From positions 1,922,001 through 1,986,000 of the forward strand of contig NZ_JAMSHT010000001.1 in assembly GCF_023805295.1 (NCBI RefSeq): a stretch of DNA of 64,000 bases, written 5' to 3'. This document shows positions 27,472-34,934 of the stretch, piece after piece. Position 1 is the stretch's first letter; the number at the start of each line of letters is the position of its first letter. Origin of the DNA: Sphingomicrobium sediminis (GTDB lineage Bacteria > Pseudomonadota > Alphaproteobacteria > Sphingomonadales > Sphingomonadaceae). Under the pieces are notes generated by a model. The model saw nothing but the letters and a program-made list of their open reading frames with translations, was not told where the DNA came from and did no database searches. Made by a program: the position numbers and the translations under genes.

Positions 27472-28217
27472 CCAAGACCGCCTTCATCACCGGCGCCACT
27501 AGCGGGATTGGCGAGGCCACCGCGCGCATTCTCGTGAACGATGGATGGAACGTGATCGGGATGGGGCGCCGCAAGGACCGACTCATCGCGCTGGGCAACG
27601 ATCTGGGCGGGGCTTTCCATCCGATCGTCGGCGACATGCGCGATATCGACGACCTGCAGCGCATCGTGCGCCAGCTTCCGGGCAGCTGGGCCGAAGTCGA
27701 CCTGCTCGTCAACAATGCCGGGCTCGCACCGCCGATGGACGATTTCCAGGATGCCGATCTCGAGGCGAATCTGAATGCGATGCACACGAACATGGACGGC
27801 CTCGTCGCGCTGACGCGGGCGCTGCTGCCGACATTGAAGGAGCGGCGCGGGGCGATCATCAACCTGTCCAGCGTGGCGGGCAGCTACCCTTATCGTGGCG
27901 GCGCGGTCTATGGCGCGACCAAGGCCTTCCTGACGCAATTCGGCCTCAGCCTCCGGAGCGACCTTTCGGGAACCGGCGTACGCGTCACCTCGATCGAGCC
28001 GGGCATGGTCGAAACCGAATTCACACTCGTACGAAATGGCGGCGACAAGGCCGCGTCGGATGCGCTCTATGCCGATATGGACCCGATGACCGCCGAGGAT
28101 ATTGCCGCCACGATCCATTGGGTGGCGAGCCTGCCACCGCATCTCAACATCAACCGGCTCGAGCTGATGCCGACCAACCAGAGCTTTGCCGGCTTTGCGG
28201 TGCACCGCGACTCTTGA
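27468..28217 (+). CDS. SDR family NAD(P)-dependent oxidoreductase (YdfG-like)
   Basis: This 249-residue short-chain dehydrogenase has TGATSGIGEATA (cofactor loop), NNAGLA, the catalytic Ser in INLSSVAG and YGATK (YxxxK). The GRR at the end of strand 2 suggests NADP. The pattern, including PGMVETEF, fits the YdfG/3-hydroxy acid dehydrogenase group, which oxidises L-allo-threonine, serine and related acids. The ATG overlaps the HAD stop; the longer frame upstream belongs to the previous gene's region. RidA follows, which would fit amino-acid by-product clearance, though this is inference. Confidence 0.85.
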   Translation: MTKTAFITGATSGIGEATARILVNDGWNVIGMGRRKDRLIALGNDLGGAFHPIVGDMRDIDDLQRIVRQLPGSWAEVDLLVNNAGLAPPMDDFQDADLEANLNAMHTNMDGLVALTRALLPTLKERRGAIINLSSVAGSYPYRGGAVYGATKAFLTQFGLSLRSDLSGTGVRVTSIEPGMVETEFTLVRNGGDKAASDALYADMDPMTAEDIAATIHWVASLPPHLNINRLELMPTNQSFAGFAVHRDS

Positions 28218-28249
28218 CCGCGTCGCGCCGCCGCGCCAAGCCAACGTGC

Positions 28250-28711
28250 ATGAGCATTTCCAAGCGCCTTGAAGAGCTGAGCATCAAGCTGCCGGCTCCC
28301 GCCAAACCCGTCGCCTCCTACCTTCCTGCCGTGGAAGCGGGCGGTTTCCTCCATATTTCGGGCCAGATCTCGATGAACGAGGATGGCTCGCTGATCGTCG
28401 GTCGGCTGGGCGAGGATTATAATGTCGAGCGCGGGCAGGCCGCGGCGCGGCGCTGCGGCATCATGCTGATCGCGCAGATGCAGGCAGCGCTTGGCGACCT
28501 CGACCGGGTCGAGCGCATCGTCAAGCTGGGCGGCTTCGTCAATTGCACAGAGGATTTCGTCGACCAGCCAAAGGTGGTGAACGGCGCGAGCGACCTCATG
28601 CAGGAAGTGTTCGGCGAGGCCGGGCGCCATGCGCGCAGCGCGGTCGGCGTCAATACGCTGCCGCTGGGCGTTGCGGTCGAGGTCGATGCGATCGTCAAGA
28701 TCCGCGACTGA
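28250..28711 (+). CDS. RidA family protein
   Basis: This is a 153-residue YjgF/YER057c/UK114 protein. Members of the group hydrolyse reactive enamines and imines made by PLP enzymes. The typical core is visible: GGFLHISGQISMNEDGSLIVGRLG, ALGDLDRVERIVKLGGFVNC and GRHARSAVGVNTLPLGVAVEVDAIV. The Arg in GRHARSAVG corresponds to the catalytic Arg. The length indicates the RidA-like subgroup of about 150 residues rather than the 128-residue archetype. It follows the SDR gene by 32 bases. Confidence 0.88.
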   Translation: MSISKRLEELSIKLPAPAKPVASYLPAVEAGGFLHISGQISMNEDGSLIVGRLGEDYNVERGQAAARRCGIMLIAQMQAALGDLDRVERIVKLGGFVNCTEDFVDQPKVVNGASDLMQEVFGEAGRHARSAVGVNTLPLGVAVEVDAIVKIRD

Positions 28712-28730
28712 TCCACTCGATCCGGGGCCG

Positions 28731-29408
28731 ATGGGGTTTGCCCATCGCGGCCTGCACGATTCCGAAATTCCCGAAAACAGTCTTGCTGCAGCGCGCGCTG
28801 CCATGGAGATTGGGGCGGGCATCGAGTGCGATGTCCAGCTGTCGGGCTGCGGCACGGCAATGTTGTTTCACGATGCCGACGGCAAACGACTGTGCGGCGA
28901 GCCTCGATCGGTCGGCGACACGAGCGCCGAGGCGATGCGCGGCTGGCGATTGCTGGACACCGACGAACCGGTCGTGCCGCTCGCCGAGCTTCTCGACCTG
29001 ATCGACGGACGCGTGCCGTTACTGGTCGAGATGAAGCGCGTGCACGGCAATGCCGAGCGGATCGCCGCAGCCACGGTGCGCGCGCTGGGCGACTATGCGG
29101 GACCGATCGGGCTGATGAGCTTTTCCTCGCGCGCGATGCGGATGGTCCGGCGGCTTGCCCCTGATGTCCGGCGCGGGCTGGTCCTTTCGGGTCGCGAAAC
29201 CCCGATCCTGCGTTGGGACAAGATGCGCCGAGCCCGGCCAGACTTCCTCGCCGTCAAAGTGTCTATCCTGCACCAGCCCTGGGTGGCGGCAGCGCGCGCG
29301 GACGTGCCCGTCTACAGCTGGACGGCCCGCACGCCTGAGGACATCGGACAGGTTGCGCAATTTTCCGATGCCCCCATTTGGGAAGGTGATGGACACCCCC
29401 GCATCTGA
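28731..29408 (+). CDS. Glycerophosphodiester phosphodiesterase family protein
   Basis: This 225-residue TIM-barrel enzyme is predicted to hydrolyse glycerophosphodiesters to glycerol-3-phosphate and an alcohol. GDPD motifs are FAHRGLHDSEIPENSLAA at the N-terminus (catalytic His and Glu), ECDVQLS (metal Asp), LLVEMKR and SWTARTPED. There is no signal peptide, so a cytoplasmic role is likely. The start is the ATG at 28731; the frame is open further upstream, but there it only shadows RidA. It overlaps the following acyltransferase gene by 20 bases. Confidence 0.85.
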   Translation: MGFAHRGLHDSEIPENSLAAARAAMEIGAGIECDVQLSGCGTAMLFHDADGKRLCGEPRSVGDTSAEAMRGWRLLDTDEPVVPLAELLDLIDGRVPLLVEMKRVHGNAERIAAATVRALGDYAGPIGLMSFSSRAMRMVRRLAPDVRRGLVLSGRETPILRWDKMRRARPDFLAVKVSILHQPWVAAARADVPVYSWTARTPEDIGQVAQFSDAPIWEGDGHPRI

Positions 29409-30540
29409 TCCCGTCGCCCGGCTCGTGCCGGCGATCGACATGATCGAGGCAGCGCGCTGGGACGCGCTGGCGGGCGGCAGCGACCCCTGCGTCAGCCACG
29501 CTTTCCTGTCGCTGCTCGAACGCTCGGGCAGTGTGGGTGATGGCAGCGGCTGGTCACCGCTCCATGTCGCGGTCGAGCGCGATGGCGAGACACTCGCAGT
29601 CGCGCCGGCCTATCTCAAGAGCCACAGCCAGGGCGAATATGTGTTCGATCATGGCTGGGCCGATGCCTACCAGCGCGCCGGTGGCGACTATTATCCAAAG
29701 CTGCAGGTCGCCGCGCCTTTCACCCCCTGTCCGGGACCAAGATTGCTGGGGGAGGAAAAGGCGACGCTGATCGCGGCGCTGGAAACGATCGCGCGGCAGA
29801 ATGGCCTGTCGGGCGCCCATGCCACTTTCATCGACGAGGCAGATCGCGCCGCTTTCGAAGCGCGCGGCTGGCTGATCCGCGAGGGGCTGCAATTTCACTG
29901 GTTCAATCGCGATTATGCGAGCTTCGACGAGTTCCTTGGCACCTTGGCCAGTCGCAAGCGCAAGTCGATCCGTAAGGAGCGGGCGCGTTCGGTCGAGGGG
30001 TTGGAGATCGAAACGCTCCGCGGTGCCGAGATCGGCGCCGAAGCGGTGCAGGCCATGTGGATGTTCTACCAGGACACCGGCGCGCGAAAGTGGGGCCGCC
30101 CCTATCTCACCTACGACTTTTTCGCCGGGATGGTGGAGGCGATGGGCGACGACTTGCTTCTCTTCCTTGCGCGCGAGGACGGGCTGCCGGTCGCAGGTGC
30201 GCTCAACCTAGTCGGCGAGGATACGCTTTATGGGCGTTATTGGGGCACGATCATCGACAAGCCCGGCCTGCATTTCGAGCTGTCCTACTATCGCGCCATG
30301 GACTGGGCGATCCAGAACGGATTGAAGGTCGTGCAGGCCGGCGCACAGGGCGAGCACAAGTTGCTGCGCGGCTACGAGCCGGTGCGCACCTATTCGGCGC
30401 ATTACCTCCCCGATCCGGGCTTTAGGGCTGCAGTGGCGCAATTCCTCGAGGGCGAGAAGCAGGCGGTGGCGCAGGAACTGGAATGGGCGCGAGACGCGCT
30501 GCCCTACCGCTCGTCGGACGCGTCGAACACCGCGACCTGA
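29389..30540 (+). CDS. GNAT/FemAB-like N-acyltransferase (COG3146 type)
   Basis: This is a 383-residue protein of the double-GNAT, FemAB-like group formerly called DUF482 or peptidogalycan biosynthesis protein. Typical blocks are HAFLSLLERSGSVGDGSGW, VFDHGWADAYQRAGGDYYPKLQVAAPFTP, RKSIRKERA and LHFELSYYRAMDWAIQNGLKVVQAGAQGEHKLLRGYEP. Its acceptor is not known. The ATG at 29389 lies inside the end of the GDPD gene. The 3' end overlaps the convergent isoaspartyl peptidase by 37 bases. Confidence 0.85.
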   Translation: MDTPASDPVARLVPAIDMIEAARWDALAGGSDPCVSHAFLSLLERSGSVGDGSGWSPLHVAVERDGETLAVAPAYLKSHSQGEYVFDHGWADAYQRAGGDYYPKLQVAAPFTPCPGPRLLGEEKATLIAALETIARQNGLSGAHATFIDEADRAAFEARGWLIREGLQFHWFNRDYASFDEFLGTLASRKRKSIRKERARSVEGLEIETLRGAEIGAEAVQAMWMFYQDTGARKWGRPYLTYDFFAGMVEAMGDDLLLFLAREDGLPVAGALNLVGEDTLYGRYWGTIIDKPGLHFELSYYRAMDWAIQNGLKVVQAGAQGEHKLLRGYEPVRTYSAHYLPDPGFRAAVAQFLEGEKQAVAQELEWARDALPYRSSDASNTAT

Positions 30541-31427
30541 CGGCCGCCATCGCTGCCGACGCGGCCGCGATACATGCCGGGCGTGGTGAAGCTCCATGCG
30601 GCCTGGCCTTCGGGCGTGACCGCGATGAGCCCGCCCGCGCCGCCCATGTCGCCAATCTCCGCAAGCACATCGTCCAACGCCTTTTGCAGGTCATGGCCGC
30701 AAAAGCGCATGCGCGCGCAGATTTCGTGAGCAGCGGCGGTGCGAATGAAGATTTCGCCAAGGCCCGTCGCGCTGACCGCGGCGGCGCGGTCGTCGGCATA
30801 GGTGCCCGCGCCGATCAGCGGGGAATCGCCGATGCGGCCCCAGCGTTTTGCAGTAAGCCCCCCGGTCGAGGTGGCGGCAGCGACATGGCCGTCGCTATCC
30901 ACCGCAACTGCACCGATCGTGCCATATTTGATCTCTGCATCGAAGGCGTCGTGCCCCTTGGCGAGCAGCTCGTCCAGTTGGCGGCGACGCTCGGGCGTGA
31001 CGAACCAGCTATTGGCGACCTGCTCGAGCCCGGCTTCGCGTGCAAATTCGTCGGCACCTTCCTTGGCGATGAGGACGTGGGGGCTGTCTTCCATCACCTT
31101 GCGTGCGGCGCTGATCGGCGCGCGGGTCGAGCGCAGGCCCGCAACCGCACCGGCGCGGCGCTCCGCACCTTCCATGATTGCCGCATCGCATTCGACATGG
31201 CCATCGGCGGCAAGCACGCTGCCATGACCGGCGTTGAAGGCGGCATCTTCTTCAAGCACGCGGGCGGCGGCTTCGACGGCGTCGACTGCGCTACCGCCTG
31301 CAGCGAGGATGGCCTCACCGGCATCCAGTGCGTTGGAGAGCCCGGCGCGCGCCGCCTTTTCCTGGGCTTCGTCGAGCTTGCCGGGGCGCATCGATCCGGC
31401 GCCTCCATGGATCATCAATTGCCACAT
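30504..31427 (-). CDS. Isoaspartyl peptidase/L-asparaginase (cytoplasmic)
   Basis: This is a 307-residue Ntn hydrolase of the plant-type asparaginase family, which cleaves isoaspartyl dipeptides and L-asparagine after autoproteolysis. The N-terminal block is MIHGGAGSMRPG; FNAGHGSVL and DAAIMEG follow. The processing site and catalytic Thr are in YGTIGAVAVD (Thr near residue 172), followed by ATSTGGLTAKRWGRIGDSPLIGAGTYAD. No signal peptide is present. A second, exported paralogue lies 3.5 kb away at 34931-36007. It is divergent from the SPFH cassette. Confidence 0.93.
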   Translation of the reverse strand: MWQLMIHGGAGSMRPGKLDEAQEKAARAGLSNALDAGEAILAAGGSAVDAVEAAARVLEEDAAFNAGHGSVLAADGHVECDAAIMEGAERRAGAVAGLRSTRAPISAARKVMEDSPHVLIAKEGADEFAREAGLEQVANSWFVTPERRRQLDELLAKGHDAFDAEIKYGTIGAVAVDSDGHVAAATSTGGLTAKRWGRIGDSPLIGAGTYADDRAAAVSATGLGEIFIRTAAAHEICARMRFCGHDLQKALDDVLAEIGDMGGAGGLIAVTPEGQAAWSFTTPGMYRGRVGSDGGRQVAVFDASDER

Positions 31428-31469
31428 GGCTCCCCACTAGCCTTTCGACGAACGGCGGACCAGTTCCGA

Positions 31470-31506
31470 TTGACTCCCCTATCACAACGATATAAAAGTG
31501 ATATCA
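31470..31506 (+). promoter_or_regulatory. Putative promoter and palindrome of SPFH cassette
   Basis: TTGACT (31470-31475) and TATAAA (31491-31496) are separated by 15 bases, shorter than ideal. The perfect palindrome TGATATCA (31499-31506) follows directly; with the GATAT at 31489-31493 it gives an interrupted inverted repeat. This is a plausible operator over the transcript start. Confidence 0.4.
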
Positions 31507-31526
31507 ATTAAAGAAAGGGACTCGAC

Positions 31527-32426
31527 ATGAACGCCATCCAAGAAGGCCTGCTCCGCGCCAGCGACGAGCGCGCCGCAACCACCAATTCGGGCTACCCCGT
31601 CCTCTTGGTCCTCGTCGCGATCATCGCGGCCGAGGCCTGGACGGTCTGGCAGCTGGCCGAAGGGTTCAAGCATTGGACCATGATCGTCAGCATGATTTTC
31701 TGGCCGCTCGCCTTTGTCTTCGTTGCGGTCGGCTTCTACATGCTGCAGCCCAACCAGGCGGCGGTCATCACCTTGTTCGGTACCTATAAGGGCACCGACC
31801 GGACCGATGGCCTGCGCTGGGTCTGGCCGTGGCTCGGCAAGCACAAGGTGTCGGTGCGCGCCAACAACTTCATCTCCGACAAGATTAAGGTGAACGATTC
31901 GCGCGGTAACCCGATCGAGATGGCGGCACAGATCGTGTGGCGCGTGGTCGATACCGCGCAGGCCGTGTTCGACGTCGACGATTACAAGGAATTCGTCCGC
32001 GTCCAGGTCGAGGTCGCCATTCGTACCGTCGCTTCGCGGCACCCGTATGATGACTTTGACAATGACGACATCACCCTTCGCGGGCATCTGGAGGAAGTGG
32101 GCGTCGAATTGCTCAAGGAAGTGCGCGAGCGCCTGAAGGTCGCCGGTATCACCGTCGACGAGTGCGGCTTTACCCACCTTGCCTATGCGCAGGAAATCGC
32201 CTCGGCGATGCTCCGCCGCCAGCAGGCACAGGCCGTCGTCGCTGCCCGCCAGACCCTCGTCGAGGGCGCGGTCGGGATGGTCGAACAGGCTCTCGCCGAC
32301 CTAAGCAAGCGTGACGTGGTCGAACTCGACGACGAGCGCCGCGCGGCGATGGTATCCAACCTGATGGTCGTCCTGTGCGGCGAGCGCGACACCCAGCCCG
32401 TCGTCAACGCTGGCAGCCTCTACTAG
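31527..32426 (+). CDS. SPFH/Band 7 membrane protein
   Basis: This 299-residue protein has two membrane helices (about 23-44 and 50-73) followed by an SPFH (stomatin/prohibitin/flotillin/HflK) domain starting near [30 protein letters not shown]. The later part is helical and charged ([37 protein letters not shown]), the region by which SPFH proteins oligomerise. It lacks NfeD or HflC partners. It heads a cassette with a ribbon-helix-helix protein and three small membrane proteins. Family members scaffold membrane microdomains or regulate proteases; the role here is unknown. AAAGAAAGGG precedes the ATG. Confidence 0.88.
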   Translation: MNAIQEGLLRASDERAATTNSGYPVLLVLVAIIAAEAWTVWQLAEGFKHWTMIVSMIFWPLAFVFVAVGFYMLQPNQAAVITLFGTYKGTDRTDGLRWVWPWLGKHKVSVRANNFISDKIKVNDSRGNPIEMAAQIVWRVVDTAQAVFDVDDYKEFVRVQVEVAIRTVASRHPYDDFDNDDITLRGHLEEVGVELLKEVRERLKVAGITVDECGFTHLAYAQEIASAMLRRQQAQAVVAARQTLVEGAVGMVEQALADLSKRDVVELDDERRAAMVSNLMVVLCGERDTQPVVNAGSLY

Positions 32427-32451
32427 GGGCTGCCGCCAGCGGCGAACCACC

Positions 32452-32643
32452 ATGGCCAAGCGCAAAGCCTTCCCCCTCCGCATCGATCCTGCCTTGTTCG
32501 CAGCGATCGAGCGGCTCGCCGCGGCCGAACTGCGCTCGGCCAATGCGGAGGTGGAGATCCTGCTGCGCGAAGCGCTGAAAGCGCGCGGTATCAAGCTCGA
32601 CCCGCCCAAGCCCGTGCGGCGCGGGCGTCCCCCGAAGGAGTAG
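32452..32643 (+). CDS. Arc/CopG-like ribbon-helix-helix protein
   Basis: This is a 63-residue basic protein. KAFPLRIDPALFAAIERLAAAELRSANAEVEILLREALKARG is an Arc-type ribbon-helix-helix: one beta strand (FPLRID) and two helices. A proline/arginine tail (KPVRRGRPPKE) follows, similar to an AT-hook-like basic patch. Such proteins bind DNA as dimers. It lies 25 bases after the SPFH gene, and no toxin-like gene is adjacent, so an antitoxin role is not supported. It may autoregulate the cassette. Confidence 0.75.
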   Translation: MAKRKAFPLRIDPALFAAIERLAAAELRSANAEVEILLREALKARGIKLDPPKPVRRGRPPKE

Positions 32644-32644
32644 A

Positions 32645-32761
32645 ATGATGATGCATTGGGCTCTCGAACATGCCTCCCCGCAAAAGAAGCGCCTGCTCGC
32701 CGGCATTTTCGGCACCGCGCTGATGATCGGGATGGCGCTGTACGGCGCTTCTGTCCTGTGA
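32645..32761 (+). CDS. Micro membrane protein (38 aa)
   Basis: This 38-residue ORF starts with three ATG codons, two bases after the previous stop. It encodes a short basic amphipathic start (HWALEHASPQKKR) and one membrane helix (LLAGIFGTALMIGMALYGASVL). Its TGA overlaps the GTG of the next micro-ORF (GTGA), an arrangement that supports translation. Function unknown. It is too short for default gene finding. Confidence 0.55.
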   Translation: MMMHWALEHASPQKKRLLAGIFGTALMIGMALYGASVL

Positions 32762-32853
32762 CCGGCAAGCGCCTCCTGCCCGCCATGAGCGTGTCGGCCT
32801 GCCTGTCGGCAATCGTCATCGCGCTTCTCTATCTGACGAAGGCAATTCCATGA
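32758..32853 (+). CDS. Micro membrane protein (31 aa)
   Basis: This 31-residue ORF starts at GTG inside the stop of the preceding micro-ORF and ends with a TGA overlapping the ATG of the next gene (ATGA). It encodes a basic N-terminus (TGKRLLPAM) and one membrane helix (SVSACLSAIVIALLYL). Coupling on both sides supports it as a real gene. It resembles the preceding micro-ORF in layout. Function unknown. Confidence 0.5.
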   Translation: MTGKRLLPAMSVSACLSAIVIALLYLTKAIP

Positions 32854-33119
32854 CCGAACGAAAAGAAGATGGCTGGTTCTACGCCAAGCGCTACGGCTAT
32901 GGCACGGGCCTGCCGCGGACCTGGCAGGGCTGGCTGGTGACGGCACTTTTCATTGCGTTGATCCTCATCGGCGCCGCCTTCATCGCGCCGCTGAGCCAGC
33001 TCGCCTTTATCGCCTACGTCATCCCCCTCACACTCGCTTTCCTGGTTATTGCGGCCAAGACGACGAGCGGCGGCTGGAAATGGCGCTGGGGCAAGGATCG
33101 CGAAGGAGGGACCTGGTAG
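32850..33119 (+). CDS. Small two-helix membrane protein
   Basis: This is an 89-residue protein. An N-terminal soluble part (MTERKEDGWFYAKRYGYGTGLPRTWQG) precedes two membrane helices (about 29-45 and 52-70), and the C-terminus is Trp/Lys-rich (TSGGWKWRWGKDREGGTW). The start overlaps the preceding micro-ORF stop as ATGA. The following hydrolase starts one base after its stop, so it is the last clear member of the cassette or the link to the hydrolase. I do not recognise its family with confidence. Confidence 0.7.
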   Translation: MTERKEDGWFYAKRYGYGTGLPRTWQGWLVTALFIALILIGAAFIAPLSQLAFIAYVIPLTLAFLVIAAKTTSGGWKWRWGKDREGGTW

Positions 33120-33120
33120 A

Positions 33121-34050
33121 ATGTTGATGAGCGTACTGGCCGCGCTGGCGGCGATCACCATGCACCCCGAAGACGTCGAGATTTCTGGCCCCGAAGGTCC
33201 GGTTCGCGGGACGCTGACGCAACCGGTTGCGGGCGCGCCGAGCATCCTGCTGATCGCCGGATCGGGCCCGACCGATCGTGATGGCAATAGCCCGATGGGC
33301 GTCACCGGAAGCGCCTACAAGCAGCTCGCCAATGGTCTCGCGGACGAGGGGGTCGCCACTCTGCGCTTCGACAAGCGCGGCATGTTCGGCAGCAGCGAAG
33401 CGGTGCCCAACGCCAATGCCGTCACCTTCGACGATTATGTCGAGGACGTGCGCGGCTGGGTGGGGTTGCTTGGCGAGCGGGGCAGCGCGTGCACCTGGCT
33501 TGCCGGGCATAGCGAGGGCAGCACCGTCGCGCTGCTGGCGGCGCAGGAGAGCGAAAATCTTTGCGGTCTGATCCTGATTGCCGGGGGTGGTCGTCCGATC
33601 CTCGACCTCATGGTCGACCAGTTCCGGCCCCAGCTGCCGCCCGAAATGCTGACCCAGGTCGAAGCCGCCTTTGCCAGCCTCAAGGCGGGCCAGGAGGTCG
33701 ATATTGCCGACGTGCCCGCCCCGCTGCGGAGCCTGTTCGGACCCGACCTCCAGCGCTTCATGATGTCCGGCTATACGCTCGATCCGGTCGAGCTGCTGGC
33801 AGGCATCGACCTGCCCATCCTGATAATCCAGCCTGCCGAGGACATTCAGGTCCCGGTTGCGGAGGGCGAGATGCTGGCCGCGGCGGTGCCGGAGGCAACC
33901 TACCTGCTGCTCGACGGGGTCAATCATACGTTGAAGCCGGTGCCCGCAGGCGACCGTGCGGCGAATCTTGCCAGCTATAGCGATCCCGATCTCGCCATCG
34001 ATCCGCGTGTCGTGGCGGCGATTGCCGACTTCGTGAAGGCCGAGCGCTAG
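33121..34050 (+). CDS. Alpha/beta hydrolase
   Basis: This is a 309-residue serine hydrolase. The oxyanion-hole region is LLIAGSGPTDRDGNSPMG, typical of the group with a long cap. The nucleophile Ser is in AGHSEGST (near residue 124), and the catalytic His is probably in DGVNHTLK near the C-terminus. MLMSVLAALAAITM at the start is weakly hydrophobic and could be a short signal. It starts two bases after the small membrane protein stop and probably shares its transcript. The substrate is unknown. The 3' end overlaps the convergent nuclease gene by four bases. Confidence 0.85.
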   Translation: MLMSVLAALAAITMHPEDVEISGPEGPVRGTLTQPVAGAPSILLIAGSGPTDRDGNSPMGVTGSAYKQLANGLADEGVATLRFDKRGMFGSSEAVPNANAVTFDDYVEDVRGWVGLLGERGSACTWLAGHSEGSTVALLAAQESENLCGLILIAGGGRPILDLMVDQFRPQLPPEMLTQVEAAFASLKAGQEVDIADVPAPLRSLFGPDLQRFMMSGYTLDPVELLAGIDLPILIIQPAEDIQVPVAEGEMLAAAVPEATYLLLDGVNHTLKPVPAGDRAANLASYSDPDLAIDPRVVAAIADFVKAER

Positions 34051-34934
34051 AGGCGGCGGAAGCGCGGGGCTTTGCCCTCGCTCAACGCATCGTCGAGTAA
34101 GCGGGCAAGGCGCATGCCGCCCTTCACCGCGGCCTCGCGCATGATCGGGATGAGCACCTGCACATCCTCCTCGGTCAGCGTCTTGCGCGTCACCTCGGTG
34201 TCGCACGGAATGGTGTCGAGGAGCAGCGGGTAGGCATAGTCTTTCGAGACGATCCACATCTCGCGGCTCCATTGCACGACGTCGCCGCCTTTGTACGCCT
34301 CAAGCGTCGCGCGGTCGTAGGTCGATACCAGTCCGCGCGCGCCGCCGGGTGACGTCGTGAAGGCACGCTCGGCGAGATAGCCGTCGAAGATAGCGTGGAG
34401 ATTGAGGCGGCGCCCTTTGAGCAGGCCGTAATTGGCGGGCACGTCATTGCCGCCGCGATCGGCCATGTCGCCGGCATGCATGGGCTGGTGCAAATCGCCG
34501 ACGAAATGGGTGAGGAAGGCGAGCGCCTCGATCCGCTCGTGCATCGGCAAGTCGATGTCCGCGAGCAGGCGGGCGTGGCGTTCGATCTGCGCAGCGACGC
34601 AATTGCCGTTGGCACACGGCTCGCTAAGCGAGAATGTCTCGCAGATGTTCACATTCTGATAGTGCCAGGGAAAGGCCGGCGCATAACGGTCGCCGAGCGG
34701 CTTCACGCAGTCGGCCCAGTAAGCGACATCCTCGATCGTATCGAACGGGCAGGTGGGCGTGTCGACCGCATCGTAGCGCGCCATCAGCGCATCAATCTTG
34801 GCCCGGGTTTCGGGGCGGACCTCTTCATAGGCGATGCGCGCGACGACACCGTGGCCATATTCCCAATAGGCGGATGCGGGCGACGCAATGAGGGTGGTGA
34901 GTGCAACAGCCAGTGCGGCCAGCCAGCGGATCAT
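34047..34934 (-). CDS. S1/P1-type zinc nuclease, secreted
   Basis: This is a 295-residue exported nuclease of the S1/P1 family, tri-zinc enzymes that degrade single-stranded nucleic acid and remove 3'-phosphates. Signal peptide MIRWLAALAVALTTLIASPASA is followed by YWEYGHGVVA, where the N-terminal Trp and His are zinc ligands in the family. Other ligands are visible in CPFDTIEDVAYWADCV, FPWHYQNVN, THFVGDLHQPMHAGDMADRGGND and LHAIFDGYL. One extra Tyr precedes the Trp unless cleavage occurs after it. The start at 34934 overlaps the isoaspartyl peptidase stop as ATGA; the longer upstream frame is shadow. Phosphate or nucleotide scavenging is a likely role. Confidence 0.9.
   Translation of the reverse strand: MIRWLAALAVALTTLIASPASAYWEYGHGVVARIAYEEVRPETRAKIDALMARYDAVDTPTCPFDTIEDVAYWADCVKPLGDRYAPAFPWHYQNVNICETFSLSEPCANGNCVAAQIERHARLLADIDLPMHERIEALAFLTHFVGDLHQPMHAGDMADRGGNDVPANYGLLKGRRLNLHAIFDGYLAERAFTTSPGGARGLVSTYDRATLEAYKGGDVVQWSREMWIVSKDYAYPLLLDTIPCDTEVTRKTLTEEDVQVLIPIMREAAVKGGMRLARLLDDALSEGKAPRFRRL

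Noticed and set aside
32452..32643. Antitoxin of a toxin-antitoxin pair
   Set aside because: The RHH fold fits an antitoxin, but no toxin-like gene is adjacent; neighbours are membrane micro-proteins.
33049..33120. Longer N-terminus for the alpha/beta hydrolase
   Set aside because: These codons lie inside the preceding membrane-protein gene; the ATG at 33121 is one base past its stop and fits the fold start.
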